Under the pieces are notes generated by a model that saw only the letters and a list, made by a program, of their open reading frames with translations, did not search any database and was not told where the DNA came from. The translations under genes were made by a program, and so were the position numbers. DNA of 64,000 nucleotides, taken from assembly GCF_001413955.1 (NCBI RefSeq), contig NZ_LCTZ01000002.1, positions 496,001 through 560,000 on the forward strand, read 5' to 3'. Position 1 is the stretch's first letter; every line of letters starts with the position of its first letter. Shown here in pieces: positions 36,922 through 45,414 of this stretch. The stretch comes from Flagellimonas eckloniae (GTDB taxonomy: Bacteria > Bacteroidota > Bacteroidia > Flavobacteriales > Flavobacteriaceae).

Positions 36922-37695
36922 ATGATACTACAGTTTTTCAAATATCAGGGTACGGGAAACGATTTTGTGTTTATAGACAACCGTCAACAAACTTTTCCAA
37001 AAGACAACACTGAATTAATCACGAAGTTATGTGACAGAAGATTTGGTATTGGTGGGGATGGACTCATTTTGTTGGAAAATGACAGTGCATCAGATTTTAA
37101 TATGGATTATTATAATGCTGATGCAAGTCAGAGTATGTGTGGCAATGGGGGCAGATGCGCCGTGGCTTTTGCCAAATATTTGGGAATTATCGAAAACGAA
37201 ACGACTTTTAACGCGATTGACGGACTACATTTTGCAACTATTGAAGGTGACATTGTCAACCTTAAAATGAACGATGTTGATGAGATAAGAGAAAAACCTT
37301 TGTATAGTTTTTTGGATACCGGTTCTCCACATCATGTACAATTGGTGGAACATTTGGAGAAGTTTAATGTACAGAAGGAAGGAGCAAAGCTTAGGTATGG
37401 ACTTTATGGTGAATCCGGTAGTAACATCAACTTTGTTGAGCAATCTGGTAATGGAGCATTTAATGTCAGAACCTATGAAAGGGGAGTGGAAGATGAAACT
37501 TTATCTTGTGGGACAGGTGTTACAGCAGTTGCCTTGGCAATGCATAAATTGGGAAAAACGACTTCAAACAGTGTGAGAATCAATACTCCAGGTGGTAATT
37601 TGACCATTAGTTTTAAACTCAAAGGTGATACTTATACCAATATTTTCTTGAAAGGACCGGCAAAACAGGTTTACAAAGGAGAAGTAGTATGTTAA
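36922..37695 (+). CDS. dapF: Diaminopimelate epimerase
   Basis: Interconverts LL- and meso-diaminopimelate for lysine and peptidoglycan synthesis. 257 residues. The two catalytic cysteines are Cys73 (SMCGNGGRCA) and Cys196 (LSCGTGVTAVA); the N-terminal FFKYQGTGNDFVFIDN and the TGSPHHV and GSNINFVE segments are typical. ATG at 36922 is preferred over a TTG at 36910. Its stop overlaps the next gene by seven bases, forming dapF-GNAT-mltG. Confidence 0.96.
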   Translation: MILQFFKYQGTGNDFVFIDNRQQTFPKDNTELITKLCDRRFGIGGDGLILLENDSASDFNMDYYNADASQSMCGNGGRCAVAFAKYLGIIENETTFNAIDGLHFATIEGDIVNLKMNDVDEIREKPLYSFLDTGSPHHVQLVEHLEKFNVQKEGAKLRYGLYGESGSNINFVEQSGNGAFNVRTYERGVEDETLSCGTGVTAVALAMHKLGKTTSNSVRINTPGGNLTISFKLKGDTYTNIFLKGPAKQVYKGEVVC

Positions 37696-38225
37696 GCTTG
37701 AAAGGAAAACAGGTTTATTTGAGGGCTTTGGAACCAAGGGATTTGGATTTTCTTTACGAATTGGAAAATGATACTTCCATTTGGGAAATAAGCGGCACGC
37801 TTAAACCCTATTCGAAAAAAGTACTTAGTTTATACTTGGAGAATGTACATCGCGACATATATGATGTAAAGCAATTGCGACTTTGTATTTGCGATATGCA
37901 GGACAAGTGCATAGGTTTAATCGATCTTTTTGATTTTGATCCAAAAAATAGACGTGCAGGGATTGGAATTGTTATTTCAAATTCAGAAAACAGAAACAAA
38001 GGACTTGGCGCAGAGGCCATAACCTTGCTCAGCAATTATGCATTCTCAACGCTGGACCTCCATCAATTATATGCAAATATTTTATCTGACAATTCAGCCA
38101 GTATTCATTTATTTGAAAAACTGGGATTTGAAAAAGTTGGGTTGAAACGAGAATGGATTCGGACCAATACAGGTTTTAAGGATGAGATAATGTTTCAAAA
38201 AGTAAATAGAAAAAATGTATCTTAA
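37689..38225 (+). CDS. RimJ/RimL-type GNAT N-acetyltransferase
   Basis: 178-residue acetyltransferase of the Acetyltransf_3 branch, which modifies protein N-termini or amino sugars. The opening LKGKQVYLRALEPRDLDFLY is typical; the acetyl-CoA loop is ENRNKGLGAEAITLL (about residues 98-112); SASIHLFEKLGFEKVGLKREW follows, the hallmark C-terminal stretch. It overlaps dapF by seven bases and mltG by eleven, so all three are translationally coupled. Substrate not identifiable. Confidence 0.9.
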   Translation: MLSLKGKQVYLRALEPRDLDFLYELENDTSIWEISGTLKPYSKKVLSLYLENVHRDIYDVKQLRLCICDMQDKCIGLIDLFDFDPKNRRAGIGIVISNSENRNKGLGAEAITLLSNYAFSTLDLHQLYANILSDNSASIHLFEKLGFEKVGLKREWIRTNTGFKDEIMFQKVNRKNVS

Positions 38226-39258
38226 GAAAACACTTTGGGCTGTGGCCATATTAGGATTGTTGATTTGTGGTTTTGTTGCCTTTCAGATTTACAATGCCAT
38301 TTTTTCGCCCAATACCCAATTCAATAATGAGCAGGCTTTTGTTTTTATCCCTTCGGATGCTTCATTTTCTGAGGTAAAAAAGATTGTAGAACCACTGTTG
38401 AAAGATGTGGGGACTTTTGAAGCGGTAGCGGAGCGTAAAGGATATGTAACGAATATCAGAGCTGGAAAATTCCCTATTAAAAAAGGAATGAACAATAATG
38501 ATATTATAAACTCCCTACGTAGTAAGAATACACCTGTCAGAGTCTCCTTCAACAATCAGGAATCCTTACAATCATTGGCAGGTAGAATTTCCGAACAGAT
38601 TGAAGCAGATAGCCTTTCACTTCTTAATGCTGTTAATGATGATGAGTTTTTAAAGCAATCTGGGTTTAACAAAGACACGAAACTGGGCATGTACCTACCC
38701 AACACCTATGAGTTCTTTTGGAATACCAATGCGACGGATTTTAGGGAAAGAATGTATGAGGAGTATCAAAAATATTGGACTAAGGAAAGATTGCTAAAAG
38801 CAGAGAAATTGAACCTGACACCAAACAAGGTAATCGCTTTGGCAGCTATTGTGCAGAAAGAAACGGTTAAGGCAGATGAGAGACCTAGGGTTGCGGGAGT
38901 GTATCTAAATAGAATCAAAAAAGGAATACTTCTGCAGGCTGACCCAACAGTGATTTATGCAATCAAAAAAGAAACGGGAAATTACGACACAATCATCAAG
39001 CGTGTTTTATACAAGGATTTGGAAATGGATTCACCCTATAATACTTATAAGTATAGCGGAATTCCTCCTGGACCGATTACTATGCCCGATATTTCATCGA
39101 TTGAGGCTGTTTTAAATCCTGAAAAACACGATTATTTATTTTTTGTGGCAGATGTTTCCAACTTTGGGTACCACATGTTTGCAAAAACACTGGCGCAGCA
39201 CAACCGAAATAAGGTACAATATACCCGATGGTTAGATTCCCAAAAAGTGGTCAGATAA
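38215..39258 (+). CDS. mltG: Endolytic murein transglycosylase MltG
   Basis: Inner-membrane lytic transglycosylase that cuts nascent glycan strands and sets their length. 347 residues: one N-terminal membrane helix (about 6-27), a LysM-like part (about 40-110), then the YceG catalytic domain. Catalytic Glu216 lies in AAIVQKETVKADERPRVAGV, with VYLNRIKKGILLQADPTVIY and YNTYKYSGIPPGPI following, all characteristic. It overlaps the GNAT gene by eleven bases. Confidence 0.95.
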   Translation: MYLKKTLWAVAILGLLICGFVAFQIYNAIFSPNTQFNNEQAFVFIPSDASFSEVKKIVEPLLKDVGTFEAVAERKGYVTNIRAGKFPIKKGMNNNDIINSLRSKNTPVRVSFNNQESLQSLAGRISEQIEADSLSLLNAVNDDEFLKQSGFNKDTKLGMYLPNTYEFFWNTNATDFRERMYEEYQKYWTKERLLKAEKLNLTPNKVIALAAIVQKETVKADERPRVAGVYLNRIKKGILLQADPTVIYAIKKETGNYDTIIKRVLYKDLEMDSPYNTYKYSGIPPGPITMPDISSIEAVLNPEKHDYLFFVADVSNFGYHMFAKTLAQHNRNKVQYTRWLDSQKVVR

Positions 39259-39354
39259 TGTTGTTTGCCGTTTATTTTCAGCGCTTTAACGTAATTTGAG
39301 AGCTATTTAAGAAAAACTTAAGAGCTTCGTAAGTGTTAAGAAAAAGTCTCCCCC

Positions 39355-39362
39355 TATATTTG
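39355..39362 (+). promoter_or_regulatory. Minus-7 box (TATATTTG) of the lysozyme-like gene
   Basis: TATATTTG on the plus strand, giving a predicted leader of about 50 bases that contains the hairpin at 39375-39402. The minus-33 element is not clear. Confidence 0.55.
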
Positions 39363-39374
39363 TCGACCAAATTT

Positions 39375-39402
39375 AATTTCAATGCTTAAACGCTTTGAAA
39401 TT
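39375..39402 (+). promoter_or_regulatory. Hairpin in the leader of the lysozyme-like gene
   Basis: AATTTCAA (39375-39382) pairs with TTGAAATT (39395-39402); inside, GC pairs with GC across one mismatch. It sits between the predicted transcription start and the ATG at 39418. No T-run follows. Its role is unknown. Confidence 0.45.
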
Positions 39403-39417
39403 CTAAATATGTAAGTT

Positions 39418-40059
39418 ATGAAAAGATGGATAGGTTTTGTTTTGCATCTTGCCATGATTGTGATTTTAACAAGTTTTGGTTACTATTCGGTTACTGAGAC
39501 AGTAGATTACAAAGTTCCAGATTTTTTAAAGGCTGGGACAGATTTGGAGATTACCGTGCTGCAAGATTCAATTTCTGCGGAAGATGAAGTGGTTTACCCT
39601 CCTTTTTTAGGGAATGCCTATAATGGTTTTAAGGAGGCTTTGGCTTTCAAAGAATCGCAAGGAAAATATCATGCAATCAATACGTTGGGATATTTAGGAA
39701 AATATCAATTTGGATTGAGCACCTTGAACTTGATGGGGGTTTATAATGCAAATGATTTTATAAAAAACCCGGCACTTCAGGAAAGAACGTTTGAAACCAA
39801 TATTGCACGGAACAAATGGATACTACGAAAAGATATCAAACGGTTTAATGGAAAGCGAATCCGTGGAATAGAAATCACAGAGTCTGGTATTCTGGCTGCT
39901 GCACATTTAGCCGGAGCAGGAAATGTAAAGAAATTTTTACGCTCCTATGGAAAGAATGATGTTGCAGATGCATATGGGAGTAATATCTCACAGTATATGA
40001 GAAAGTTTGCTGGATACGATATATCCAAAATCAAGCAAAAAAGAAACGCTAAAGTTTAA
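39418..40059 (+). CDS. Lysozyme-like/SLT-fold envelope protein
   Basis: 213 residues with an N-terminal membrane anchor or signal (WIGFVLHLAMIVILTSFGYY, about 4-23). The domain from about 63 on has the transglycosylase pattern: Glu79 in ALAFKESQGKYHAINTLGY as the likely catalytic acid, GKYQFG, and ESGILAAAHLAGAGNVKKFL near 160-180. Flavobacterial relatives are often labelled peptidoglycan-binding LysM proteins, as I recall, but no LysM repeat is visible here. A role in cell-wall turnover is inferred from the fold and from the position after mltG. It has its own promoter box and a leader hairpin. Confidence 0.75.
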   Translation: MKRWIGFVLHLAMIVILTSFGYYSVTETVDYKVPDFLKAGTDLEITVLQDSISAEDEVVYPPFLGNAYNGFKEALAFKESQGKYHAINTLGYLGKYQFGLSTLNLMGVYNANDFIKNPALQERTFETNIARNKWILRKDIKRFNGKRIRGIEITESGILAAAHLAGAGNVKKFLRSYGKNDVADAYGSNISQYMRKFAGYDISKIKQKRNAKV

Positions 40060-40083
40060 GAACAACTTTTAAAAGCAAGAAGA

Positions 40084-40113
40084 AAGACCCGGAATGTATT
40101 CTGGGTTTTTTTA
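40084..40113 (+). terminator. Rho-independent terminator of the lysozyme-like gene
   Basis: ACCCGGAA and TTCTGGGT (one G-T pair) pair around a TGTA loop, followed by a seven-T run ending at the stop codon of the convergent methyltransferase gene. Confidence 0.8.
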
Positions 40114-40839
40114 TGCCTGAATGATAAAAATAGTAGGCCTTTTGTTAAGGTTAATAGTTATCTCACTCCATTCATGAACCGTTTTGGTTTGAATGAACTC
40201 TGTTGGCAAAGTAATGTCACAGGCAATACACAGCCGAGTGCTTTTTTGAAGCGTTTTGGTTAATTCTAACAAGAGCTTATCATTCCTATATGGGGTTTCC
40301 ATGAATATTTGTGATTGTCCTTTCTCTCGTGAAAGTTTCTCTAAACTTTTCACTTTGCTCTTGCGTTCAGTGGCATCTATCGGCAAATACCCATTAAAGG
40401 CAAAGTTCTGCCCGTTCATACCGCTAGACATCATTGCCATAAGGATAGAGGATGGACCAACAAGCGGAACCACCTGTATTCGTTTTTCATGTGCAATTCT
40501 TGCCACCTCGGCTCCTGGGTCAGCTATTCCTGGGCATCCAGCTTCCGATAAAACGCCAATATCTTGACCACTTATACAAGGCTCCAAATAGGCCGGTATG
40601 ACTGCGGGGTCAGTGTATTTATTTAATGTTTCAATATGCAAACTTGGCTGTGCCTTGCTGGGGCTTACTTTTTTTATGAACCTCCGGGCCGTTTTTTCAT
40701 TCTCAACTATGTAATGGTCAATATTTTCAATGGTTCTTTTCACGGATATGGGAAGTACTTCCAATGGGGCATTGTCCCCGAGGGTAGTGGGGATAAGATA
40801 GACTTTGCCCAAAACTAAGCCTGGTTTTGTTTCTTCCAT
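40111..40839 (-). CDS. RsmI-like SAM-dependent methyltransferase (tetrapyrrole methylase fold)
   Basis: 242 residues of the tetrapyrrole-methylase fold, in the branch close to RsmI (16S rRNA C1402 2'-O-methylation). Seen: GKVYLIPTTLGD at the N-terminus, VLSEAGCPGIADPGAEVARIA (the conserved DAGTPxISDPG-like motif, here EAGCPGIADPG), VVPLVGPSSILMAMMSSG, FNGYLP and FMETPYRND. True RsmI has DAGTP at the key motif; the EAGCP variant suggests a paralogue with a different target. It abuts the tyrosine phosphatase gene with no gap and is convergent with the lysozyme-like gene. Confidence 0.87.
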   Translation of the reverse strand: MEETKPGLVLGKVYLIPTTLGDNAPLEVLPISVKRTIENIDHYIVENEKTARRFIKKVSPSKAQPSLHIETLNKYTDPAVIPAYLEPCISGQDIGVLSEAGCPGIADPGAEVARIAHEKRIQVVPLVGPSSILMAMMSSGMNGQNFAFNGYLPIDATERKSKVKSLEKLSREKGQSQIFMETPYRNDKLLLELTKTLQKSTRLCIACDITLPTEFIQTKTVHEWSEITINLNKRPTIFIIQA

Positions 40840-41295
40840 CTATTTTATTAGTTTTTTTTCAATTGCACCACAAGCAAGGTCGATCATTTGATATACCTTT
40901 TCAAAACCATCCGTTCCACCATAGTAAGGGTCCGGGACTTCCGAAAAACCTAGATCAATTTCATCCAATAGCAATCTAACCTTTTTCTCATCTTTATCAG
41001 TATCCGCTAGCCTTAAAATATTGGCAAAATTACTTTCGTCCATGGCGTAGATTACATCAAACTCCTTAAAATCGTTTTTAGAAAATCGTCTGCACTTTTG
41101 ATTGCTGATATCAATTCCGTGCTTTTGTGCAACGGCAATAGACCTTTCGTCGGGTGGATTGCCCACATGGTATCCAGCAGTTCCTGCGGAATCTACTAAA
41201 ATATTATCGGGGTCAACTTTTGATTTTAAAATACCCTCAGCCAAGGGTGATCTGCAAATATTTCCCAAGCAGACCATTAAGACTTTGGTTTTCAT
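40840..41295 (-). CDS. Low-molecular-weight protein tyrosine phosphatase
   Basis: 151-residue cytosolic phosphatase. The P-loop CLGNICRS has nucleophile Cys9 and Arg15 (CX5R); the general-acid Asp lies in VPDPYYGG near residue 117. Both are intact. Such enzymes dephosphorylate bacterial tyrosine kinases controlling polysaccharide export, or arsenate in related folds; no kinase or capsule gene is adjacent. Its end directly abuts the RsmI-like gene and it starts 13 bases after dnaA, so the three may share a transcript. Confidence 0.94.
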   Translation of the reverse strand: MKTKVLMVCLGNICRSPLAEGILKSKVDPDNILVDSAGTAGYHVGNPPDERSIAVAQKHGIDISNQKCRRFSKNDFKEFDVIYAMDESNFANILRLADTDKDEKKVRLLLDEIDLGFSEVPDPYYGGTDGFEKVYQMIDLACGAIEKKLIK

Positions 41296-41308
41296 TAAGT
41301 TGAAGGAA

Positions 41309-42733
41309 TTAGGAGAATTTTTTACTCAGATCTTCAATGTATTTTCTGAATTGCTTATCCGTTTCGGCAAGATTATCTACCGTTTTACATGCGTGAAGCA
41401 CTGTGGCATGATCACGTTTCCCTATTTGGGAACCAATACTGGCCAGCGAAGCTTTGGTGAACTTTTTTGCAAAGAACATGGCCAATTGCCTAGCTTGGAC
41501 AATATGTCTTTTTCTGGTTTTTGATTGCAAGGTGGCTACATCCATTTCAAAGTAATCAGAGACCACTTTTTGAATATAATCGATAGAAACTTCCCGTTTG
41601 GTATTTTTCACAAACTTCTCTACTACCTGTTGTGCCAATTCCAAAGTAACTTCACGTTTGTTGAAAGAGGATTGGGCTATCAAAGAGATTATAGCGCCTT
41701 CCAATTCCCTAATATTGGTTTTTATGTTCTTGGCAACATGATCAATAATATCGTCTGGCATTTCAACACCATCTCGATACAACTTGTTCTTGAGTATCGA
41801 AATACGGGTTTCAAAATCTGGATTTTGCAACTCAGCTGAAAGTCCCCACTTAAAACGGGAAAGCAGTCGTTGCTCTATATCTTGCATATCAACCGGAGCT
41901 TTGTCCGATGTTAATATGACCTGTTTGCCATTTTGGTGCAAATGGTTGAATATATGAAAGAACACGTCCTGCGTACCAGACTTACCGGATAAAAACTGGA
42001 CATCATCAATGATTAGAACATCTATCAACTGATAAAAATGGATAAAATCATTGCGGGTATTCTTCTTTACCGACTCTATATATTGTTGGGTGAATTTTTC
42101 CGCTGAAATATAAAGCACCGTTTTTTCCGGGTACTTGTCTTTGATTTCAACTCCTATTGCATGTGCTAAATGTGTTTTTCCCAAACCTACACCACCAAAA
42201 ACAAGCAAGGGATTAAACGATGTGCCACCTGGCTTATTGGCCACCGCCATACCTGCAGACCTTGCAAGTCTGTTGGAATCACCTTCCAAGAAATTTTCGA
42301 AATTGTAGCTAGGATTTAACTGTGATTCTATTTTTATATTCCGAATACCGGGTATTACAAAAGGATTTTTTAGCTCAGGACTTTTAGAGGTAATGGGTAC
42401 ATCCAATTCCTGTGGACCAACTGCGGTTCTATTGGAACTTGGAATCTGTTCAGTGAACGGTTCCTTGTTACCATACTTATTTTCCATTTTAATGATGTAG
42501 ATAAGTTTTGCGCTATTTCCCAATTCTTTGGTTAGGGCAACTTTTAAAAGTTTTACGTAATGCTCTTCCAACCACTCGTAGAAAAATTTACTGGGTACTT
42601 GAATGCTTAAAGCCTTATCTGTTAACTTGACCGGTTTTATTGGTTCAAACCAAGTTTTGAATGCCTGCGGTTGGATATTATCCTGGATAAAAGCCAAACA
42701 GTTTTTCCACACGGAATTTGCAGTAACACTCAT
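41309..42733 (-). CDS. dnaA: Chromosomal replication initiator protein DnaA
   Basis: 474-residue AAA+ initiator that binds DnaA boxes at oriC and opens DNA. Domain I (1-85, SVWKNCLAFIQDNIQPQAFKT) interacts with partners; the linker is 90-140; the ATPase has Walker A GGVGLGKT (180-187) and Walker B LIIDDVQFLSG; the C-terminal domain IV carries the signature IGSQIGKRDHATVLHACKTV. I see no cluster of TTATNCACA boxes on either side, so oriC is not evident next to the gene. An inverted repeat lies in its 5' region (42785-42819). Confidence 0.98.
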   Translation of the reverse strand: MSVTANSVWKNCLAFIQDNIQPQAFKTWFEPIKPVKLTDKALSIQVPSKFFYEWLEEHYVKLLKVALTKELGNSAKLIYIIKMENKYGNKEPFTEQIPSSNRTAVGPQELDVPITSKSPELKNPFVIPGIRNIKIESQLNPSYNFENFLEGDSNRLARSAGMAVANKPGGTSFNPLLVFGGVGLGKTHLAHAIGVEIKDKYPEKTVLYISAEKFTQQYIESVKKNTRNDFIHFYQLIDVLIIDDVQFLSGKSGTQDVFFHIFNHLHQNGKQVILTSDKAPVDMQDIEQRLLSRFKWGLSAELQNPDFETRISILKNKLYRDGVEMPDDIIDHVAKNIKTNIRELEGAIISLIAQSSFNKREVTLELAQQVVEKFVKNTKREVSIDYIQKVVSDYFEMDVATLQSKTRKRHIVQARQLAMFFAKKFTKASLASIGSQIGKRDHATVLHACKTVDNLAETDKQFRKYIEDLSKKFS

Positions 42734-42784
42734 AAAAGTTTTTCCTTAGTTTTGTTGGTTAGCTTTAAAGCTGTTAAGTTAAAA

Positions 42785-42819
42785 CATCCAAATGGGGATA
42801 TTTAGATGCTTTTTGGATG
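42785..42819. repeat. Inverted repeat in the dnaA upstream region
   Basis: CATCCAAA (42785-42792) and TTTGGATG (42812-42819) are exact reverse complements around a 19-base A/T-rich spacer. It lies about 50-85 bases upstream of the dnaA start, where an operator or leader hairpin could act. No consensus I recognise. Confidence 0.45.
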
Positions 42820-42942
42820 CGACAAATATGTGAACAAATCTTTGAAAAAAAAAATGATTTTGTGGTTGAATATTCTGTTTTTTTTTCGCATGTTTCCTCA
42901 ACGTTAACCAAGCCTTTAAATATATAATTTTTCATTTAATAT

Positions 42943-43341
42943 ATGCGATTAAATTCATTTTCTTTTAGGGTCAGGTATGGAGAAACCGACCAAATGGGCG
43001 TGGTTTACCATGGAAACTATGCGCAATACTTGGAATTGGGCAGAATAGAATGGTTACGGGCCTTGGGAGTCAGTTATAGGAAGATGGAAGAAAATGGAAT
43101 CATGTTGCCAGTAATTTCCTTACAGATAGATTACAAAAAATCAGCGCTTTATGACGATTTGATTACGGTTGAAACCTGTATTAAAAAACAACCCATGGTG
43201 AAGATTGAATTTGACTATAAAATTTATAACGAAGCCAAGGAGTTATTGGCAACAGCAAATACGGTACTTGCCTTTATGGACAAACAAACAAACCGACCTA
43301 TTAAATGTCCGGAGTATATTCTGGATAAATTGGAGTTTTAA
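42943..43341 (+). CDS. Acyl-CoA thioesterase, YbgC/FadM type (hotdog fold)
   Basis: 132-residue hotdog-fold 4HBT thioesterase. The active-site helix region is YGETDQMGVVYHGNYAQYLE (about residues 11-30), with the catalytic Asp in ETDQMG and the conserved HGNY. ISLQIDYKKSALYDDLITVE is the typical second half. Hydrolyses acyl-CoAs; the physiological substrate is unknown. Divergent from dnaA and convergent with the YigZ-family gene, with a four-base overlap at their ends. Confidence 0.92.
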   Translation: MRLNSFSFRVRYGETDQMGVVYHGNYAQYLELGRIEWLRALGVSYRKMEENGIMLPVISLQIDYKKSALYDDLITVETCIKKQPMVKIEFDYKIYNEAKELLATANTVLAFMDKQTNRPIKCPEYILDKLEF

Positions 43342-43949
43342 TTTTCCTTTTGAATAGTTACCCGTTGCATCTCTTCAAAAAACCGTTGTGTTTGGGGCGC
43401 TTCACTTTTTCTAACTGAAATAGAAATAGAACATTTCAATTCCATCTTTTGGGAAGTAATGGTAATATTCTTTTGTTTGATTGCACGCATCACTTTGTCC
43501 ATTTCGGGATAATCGAAATCCAACTGAAAATAGGATTCTATTCTTTTCTTGGTAATGGAAGAATTTTCCAAAGCCATTTTAGCTGCGGTACGATAGGCTT
43601 GAATAAGTCCTCCAACACCAAGTTTGGTGCCGCCAAAAATCCGAACAACTGCAATTAAAATATTTGTCACATCAAAAGATTGAATTTGACCATAGATAGG
43701 CATTCCCGCCGAGTTGTTTGGTTCTCCATCATCATTGGCCCTATATGTGGTAGGAGTTACGCCAAGTTGCCAGGCATAACATACATGATTGGCGGTATGA
43801 TATTCCTTTCGCAAAGATTCAATTATGGGCTTAACTTCGTTTTCTGAGGAAATAGGAAATGCGTATCCGAAAAACTTACTTTTCTTATCCTTATAAAGTA
43901 TTCCCGGAGTGGGTTCTTCAATGGTTCTATATGAATCTTTTTCCTCCAT
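43338..43949 (-). CDS. YigZ/IMPACT family protein
   Basis: 203 residues. The UPF0029/IMPACT N-terminal domain is recognisable from KSKFFGYAFPI, HTANHVCYAWQLG, RANDDGEPNNSAGMPIYGQI and VRIFGGTKLGVGGLIQAYR (about 20-125), followed by a short ferredoxin-like C-terminal domain. The human relative regulates the eIF2 kinase GCN2; the bacterial role is unclear, with peptidase or translation-related proposals. Same strand as the EamA gene, whose stop it overlaps by one base. Confidence 0.92.
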   Translation of the reverse strand: MEEKDSYRTIEEPTPGILYKDKKSKFFGYAFPISSENEVKPIIESLRKEYHTANHVCYAWQLGVTPTTYRANDDGEPNNSAGMPIYGQIQSFDVTNILIAVVRIFGGTKLGVGGLIQAYRTAAKMALENSSITKKRIESYFQLDFDYPEMDKVMRAIKQKNITITSQKMELKCSISISVRKSEAPQTQRFFEEMQRVTIQKEN

Positions 43950-44812
43950 CAGAATAAAGCAACCAACATGATACTAACAATGGCCAAAGCTATCCCACCC
44001 CAATTTTTTAAGCTGAGTTTTTCCTTGAAAATGGCAATTCCCAGAAGTGTGGAAAGCATTACGATAGCAACATTGTTCAATGTGAAGATAGCTGCGCTGT
44101 CGAGCTCCTCATTTTGAAGTGCCCGTATCAAAAAGAATATGGAAAAGTAGTTGGGAACTCCCAAAACAATACCACCAACAATATTTTTAATATTCACTCT
44201 TAAAGGCTTTTTAACGGATTTCACACCAATAAAAATCAAACCAGTTAAAGCGGCAAAGCCAAAAACTATAGCAGAGAAAATTGCAACTTCATGCTGGGCC
44301 AAATGATTTTCTTGAAAATAGCTTACACTAATATCTATAATCCCGGAACCTAAAAAAACCAGTGCGGGAAGTAGCAAGGTCTTTTTTGAAAACGCTATCG
44401 ATTTTTCTTTCATGGAAGCAAAATAAACGGCGGCCAAAGCCAATAAGATTCCAATGATCTGATATAGTGATAATACCTCTTTGTAAAAAATCACACCAAA
44501 AATAACCGGCATAACCAATGACATTTTTGTGGCTACGGATGCTACGGAAACCCCAGCAACCTGAGAAGCTTTTGCCATAAGATTAAAGACAAGGATAAAA
44601 AATATACCTAATGCCAATGTTCCCAAAAACCAAGATTCGTGTATAATTTTGTTAAAATCTATTTCCTTTTCATAAAGAATCAACCCTACCGTACAGGCAA
44701 CCACATAATTGGTGATGATGGCATAAAGAGTCTGTACCTTATAGACGTCAAATAATTTAAAGATGACAAAAATTAGGCTGGAGCAAAGAACACTGAGAAC
44801 AAGGTTCAACAT
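43949..44812 (-). CDS. EamA/DMT-superfamily transporter
   Basis: 287-residue inner-membrane protein with about ten helices in two five-helix repeats, typical of drug/metabolite transporters. FYKEVLSLYQIIGILLALAAVYF in the middle and IFKEKLSLKNWGGIALAIVS at the end are the two EamA repeat signatures (E/K-x-L-S). ATG at 44812 is chosen because it overlaps the stop of the upstream HAD gene (TAATG), a coupled arrangement; the longer reading from 44866 would add a polar, unconserved lead. Substrate unknown. Confidence 0.87.
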   Translation of the reverse strand: MLNLVLSVLCSSLIFVIFKLFDVYKVQTLYAIITNYVVACTVGLILYEKEIDFNKIIHESWFLGTLALGIFFILVFNLMAKASQVAGVSVASVATKMSLVMPVIFGVIFYKEVLSLYQIIGILLALAAVYFASMKEKSIAFSKKTLLLPALVFLGSGIIDISVSYFQENHLAQHEVAIFSAIVFGFAALTGLIFIGVKSVKKPLRVNIKNIVGGIVLGVPNYFSIFFLIRALQNEELDSAAIFTLNNVAIVMLSTLLGIAIFKEKLSLKNWGGIALAIVSIMLVALF

Positions 44813-45414
44813 TATAAATGCGACTTTAATTGAGAAATATCTTCTTCTCCAACCTGAAGATTCCACACCTTGATTCCAATCTTGGCGGCCGAATCGGTGT
44901 TTTCTTTGGTATCATCCACAAATAAAGTTTCAGAGGCCGTCAAACCATTCTCTTTTAAAACAAACTCAAAGATTTCAGAATCTGGTTTTCGCATCCCCAT
45001 TTCATAGGACAGATAAAACACATCGAATGAATTTTTAAACCGATTAAACTTTTCCATCCCCATTTTCTGTTTCACATATCCTATATGAATGTCATTGGTA
45101 TTACTTAAAAGTAGCAGTCGATATTGGTTTTCTCTTGCCAAAGATTCAATGAATTCCAATCGTCTATCCGGAAAATCCAGTAAAATACAATTCCATGCTA
45201 CCATCAAATCCTGTTCATTTGCCCCTGGAATATAATTGGACAGTTCACTAAGAAATTTGGAGGAGCTCAATAGGCCTTTTTCATAGTCATTGAATAAAGC
45301 CTCCAATGCTGGCGTAAGTGTTTCAAGGCCAAGTTTTTGCAAAGCCTTTGGAGTGGCCGATTTATCCAAGTCGATAAAAATATCTCCAAAGTCCAAAATA
45401 ATGTTTTTAATCAT
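44812..45414 (-). CDS. HAD-superfamily phosphatase, YihX-like
   Basis: 200-residue hydrolase. Motif I is ILDFGDIFIDLD: the nucleophile Asp8 is present, but the usual Asp at +2 is Gly, as in YihX (DLGNV). Motif II is LLLSNTND, motif III has the Lys in GMRKPDSEIF, and motif IV is LFVDDTKEN. YihX removes phosphate from alpha-glucose-1-phosphate; whether this protein does is unproven. It overlaps ribD's stop by eight bases and couples to the EamA gene at its end. Confidence 0.88.
   Translation of the reverse strand: MIKNIILDFGDIFIDLDKSATPKALQKLGLETLTPALEALFNDYEKGLLSSSKFLSELSNYIPGANEQDLMVAWNCILLDFPDRRLEFIESLARENQYRLLLLSNTNDIHIGYVKQKMGMEKFNRFKNSFDVFYLSYEMGMRKPDSEIFEFVLKENGLTASETLFVDDTKENTDSAAKIGIKVWNLQVGEEDISQLKSHL

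Noticed and set aside
42734..42942. oriC next to dnaA
   Set aside because: No cluster of TTATNCACA boxes or AT-rich unwinding element is visible; a single weak site is not enough.
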